Assembly (NCBI GenBank): GCA_002449845.1
Contig: DJXW01000003.1
Coordinates: 1 to 61,416 of the forward strand
Length of the DNA: 61,416 bases
Reading direction: 5' to 3'
Source of the DNA: Prevotella sp. UBA6994
Lineage (GTDB): Bacteria > Bacteroidota > Bacteroidia > Bacteroidales > Bacteroidaceae
Of this stretch, positions 61,392 to 61,416 are shown in pieces. Position 1 is the first letter of the stretch. The number at the start of each line of letters is the position of its first letter. The notes below the pieces were generated by a model, which saw only the letters and a list, made by a program, of their open reading frames with translations, did not search any database and was not told the DNA's origin. A program made the translations under genes and the position numbers.

Positions 61392-61416
61392 TTTTTGTTG
61401 AGTGTTTAGTGTTGAG

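Overview
The window looks like a chromosome segment of a gut or oral Bacteroidales bacterium, most likely Prevotella or a close relative. Promoters mostly carry the Bacteroidetes -7 element (TAnnTTTG, often with TTG about 19-21 bp upstream) and Shine-Dalgarno sites are nearly absent. Many secreted proteins end in the short YxLxGxKV...LPxGxYxINGKK tail common in Prevotella. The gene content (Wzi, C10 peptidase, CotH, DUF5689, DUF6359, DUF4450) fits the same group. No genus-defining marker such as 16S rRNA is present, so the assignment is inferred.

Layout. (1) 1-3490: the right part of an accessory or mobile-derived cluster with a small OB-like protein, an unknown protein, a BT4734-like/VirE-type primase-helicase interrupted in frame by a palindromic element, and a DUF5675 protein. 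No integrase is visible. (2) 3602-10929 (minus): two pectin-type secreted enzymes, a PL1-like pectate lyase with autotransporter-type repeats and a DUF4450-like six-hairpin enzyme carrying three in-frame copies of a second palindromic element. (3) 11109-21324: a candidate extracellular nucleic-acid acquisition locus with a TonB-dependent receptor, two OB-like surface lipoproteins, an NUC-type nuclease lipoprotein, a divergent secreted EEP-family nuclease, a uracil-DNA-glycosylase-like protein and uridine kinase; rpmE2 and an ORF6N protein lie inside it. (4) 21321-28591: DUF308 membrane protein, histidine phosphatase, a 1.36 kb gene-free stretch packed with repeats, then small secreted proteins (one frameshifted), a TPR lipoprotein and a glycine/serine-rich protein. 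(5) 28774-37478: envelope polysaccharide genes (Wzi, two overlapping FdtA-like isomerases, sugar transferase, GT2) with a GH43 enzyme, aroB and a nonsense-interrupted beta-helix gene. (6) 37598-48202: housekeeping run (DivIC/FtsB, pyrC, MetH activation domain, metallophosphoesterase, PlsC-like acyltransferase, DPM1-like GT2, mfd). (7) 48792-55768: secreted GH127 beta-L-arabinofuranosidase, CotH protein and a DUF6055-like metallopeptidase in one run. (8) 56010-59392: C10 cysteine peptidase with an overlapping 61-residue peptide gene. (9) 59814-61391: three tRNA genes, all with C at the wobble position, and asnA.

Main things to follow up: palindromic elements of two families inserted in frame in coding genes; the nucleic-acid acquisition locus; a two-copy 380-bp dispersed element with a tandem array of 21-bp palindromes and a conserved hairpin; a 205-bp nested palindrome present twice with swapped end hairpins; and the peptide gene coupled to the C10 peptidase. 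All functional statements come from reading motifs by eye; no database search was run.
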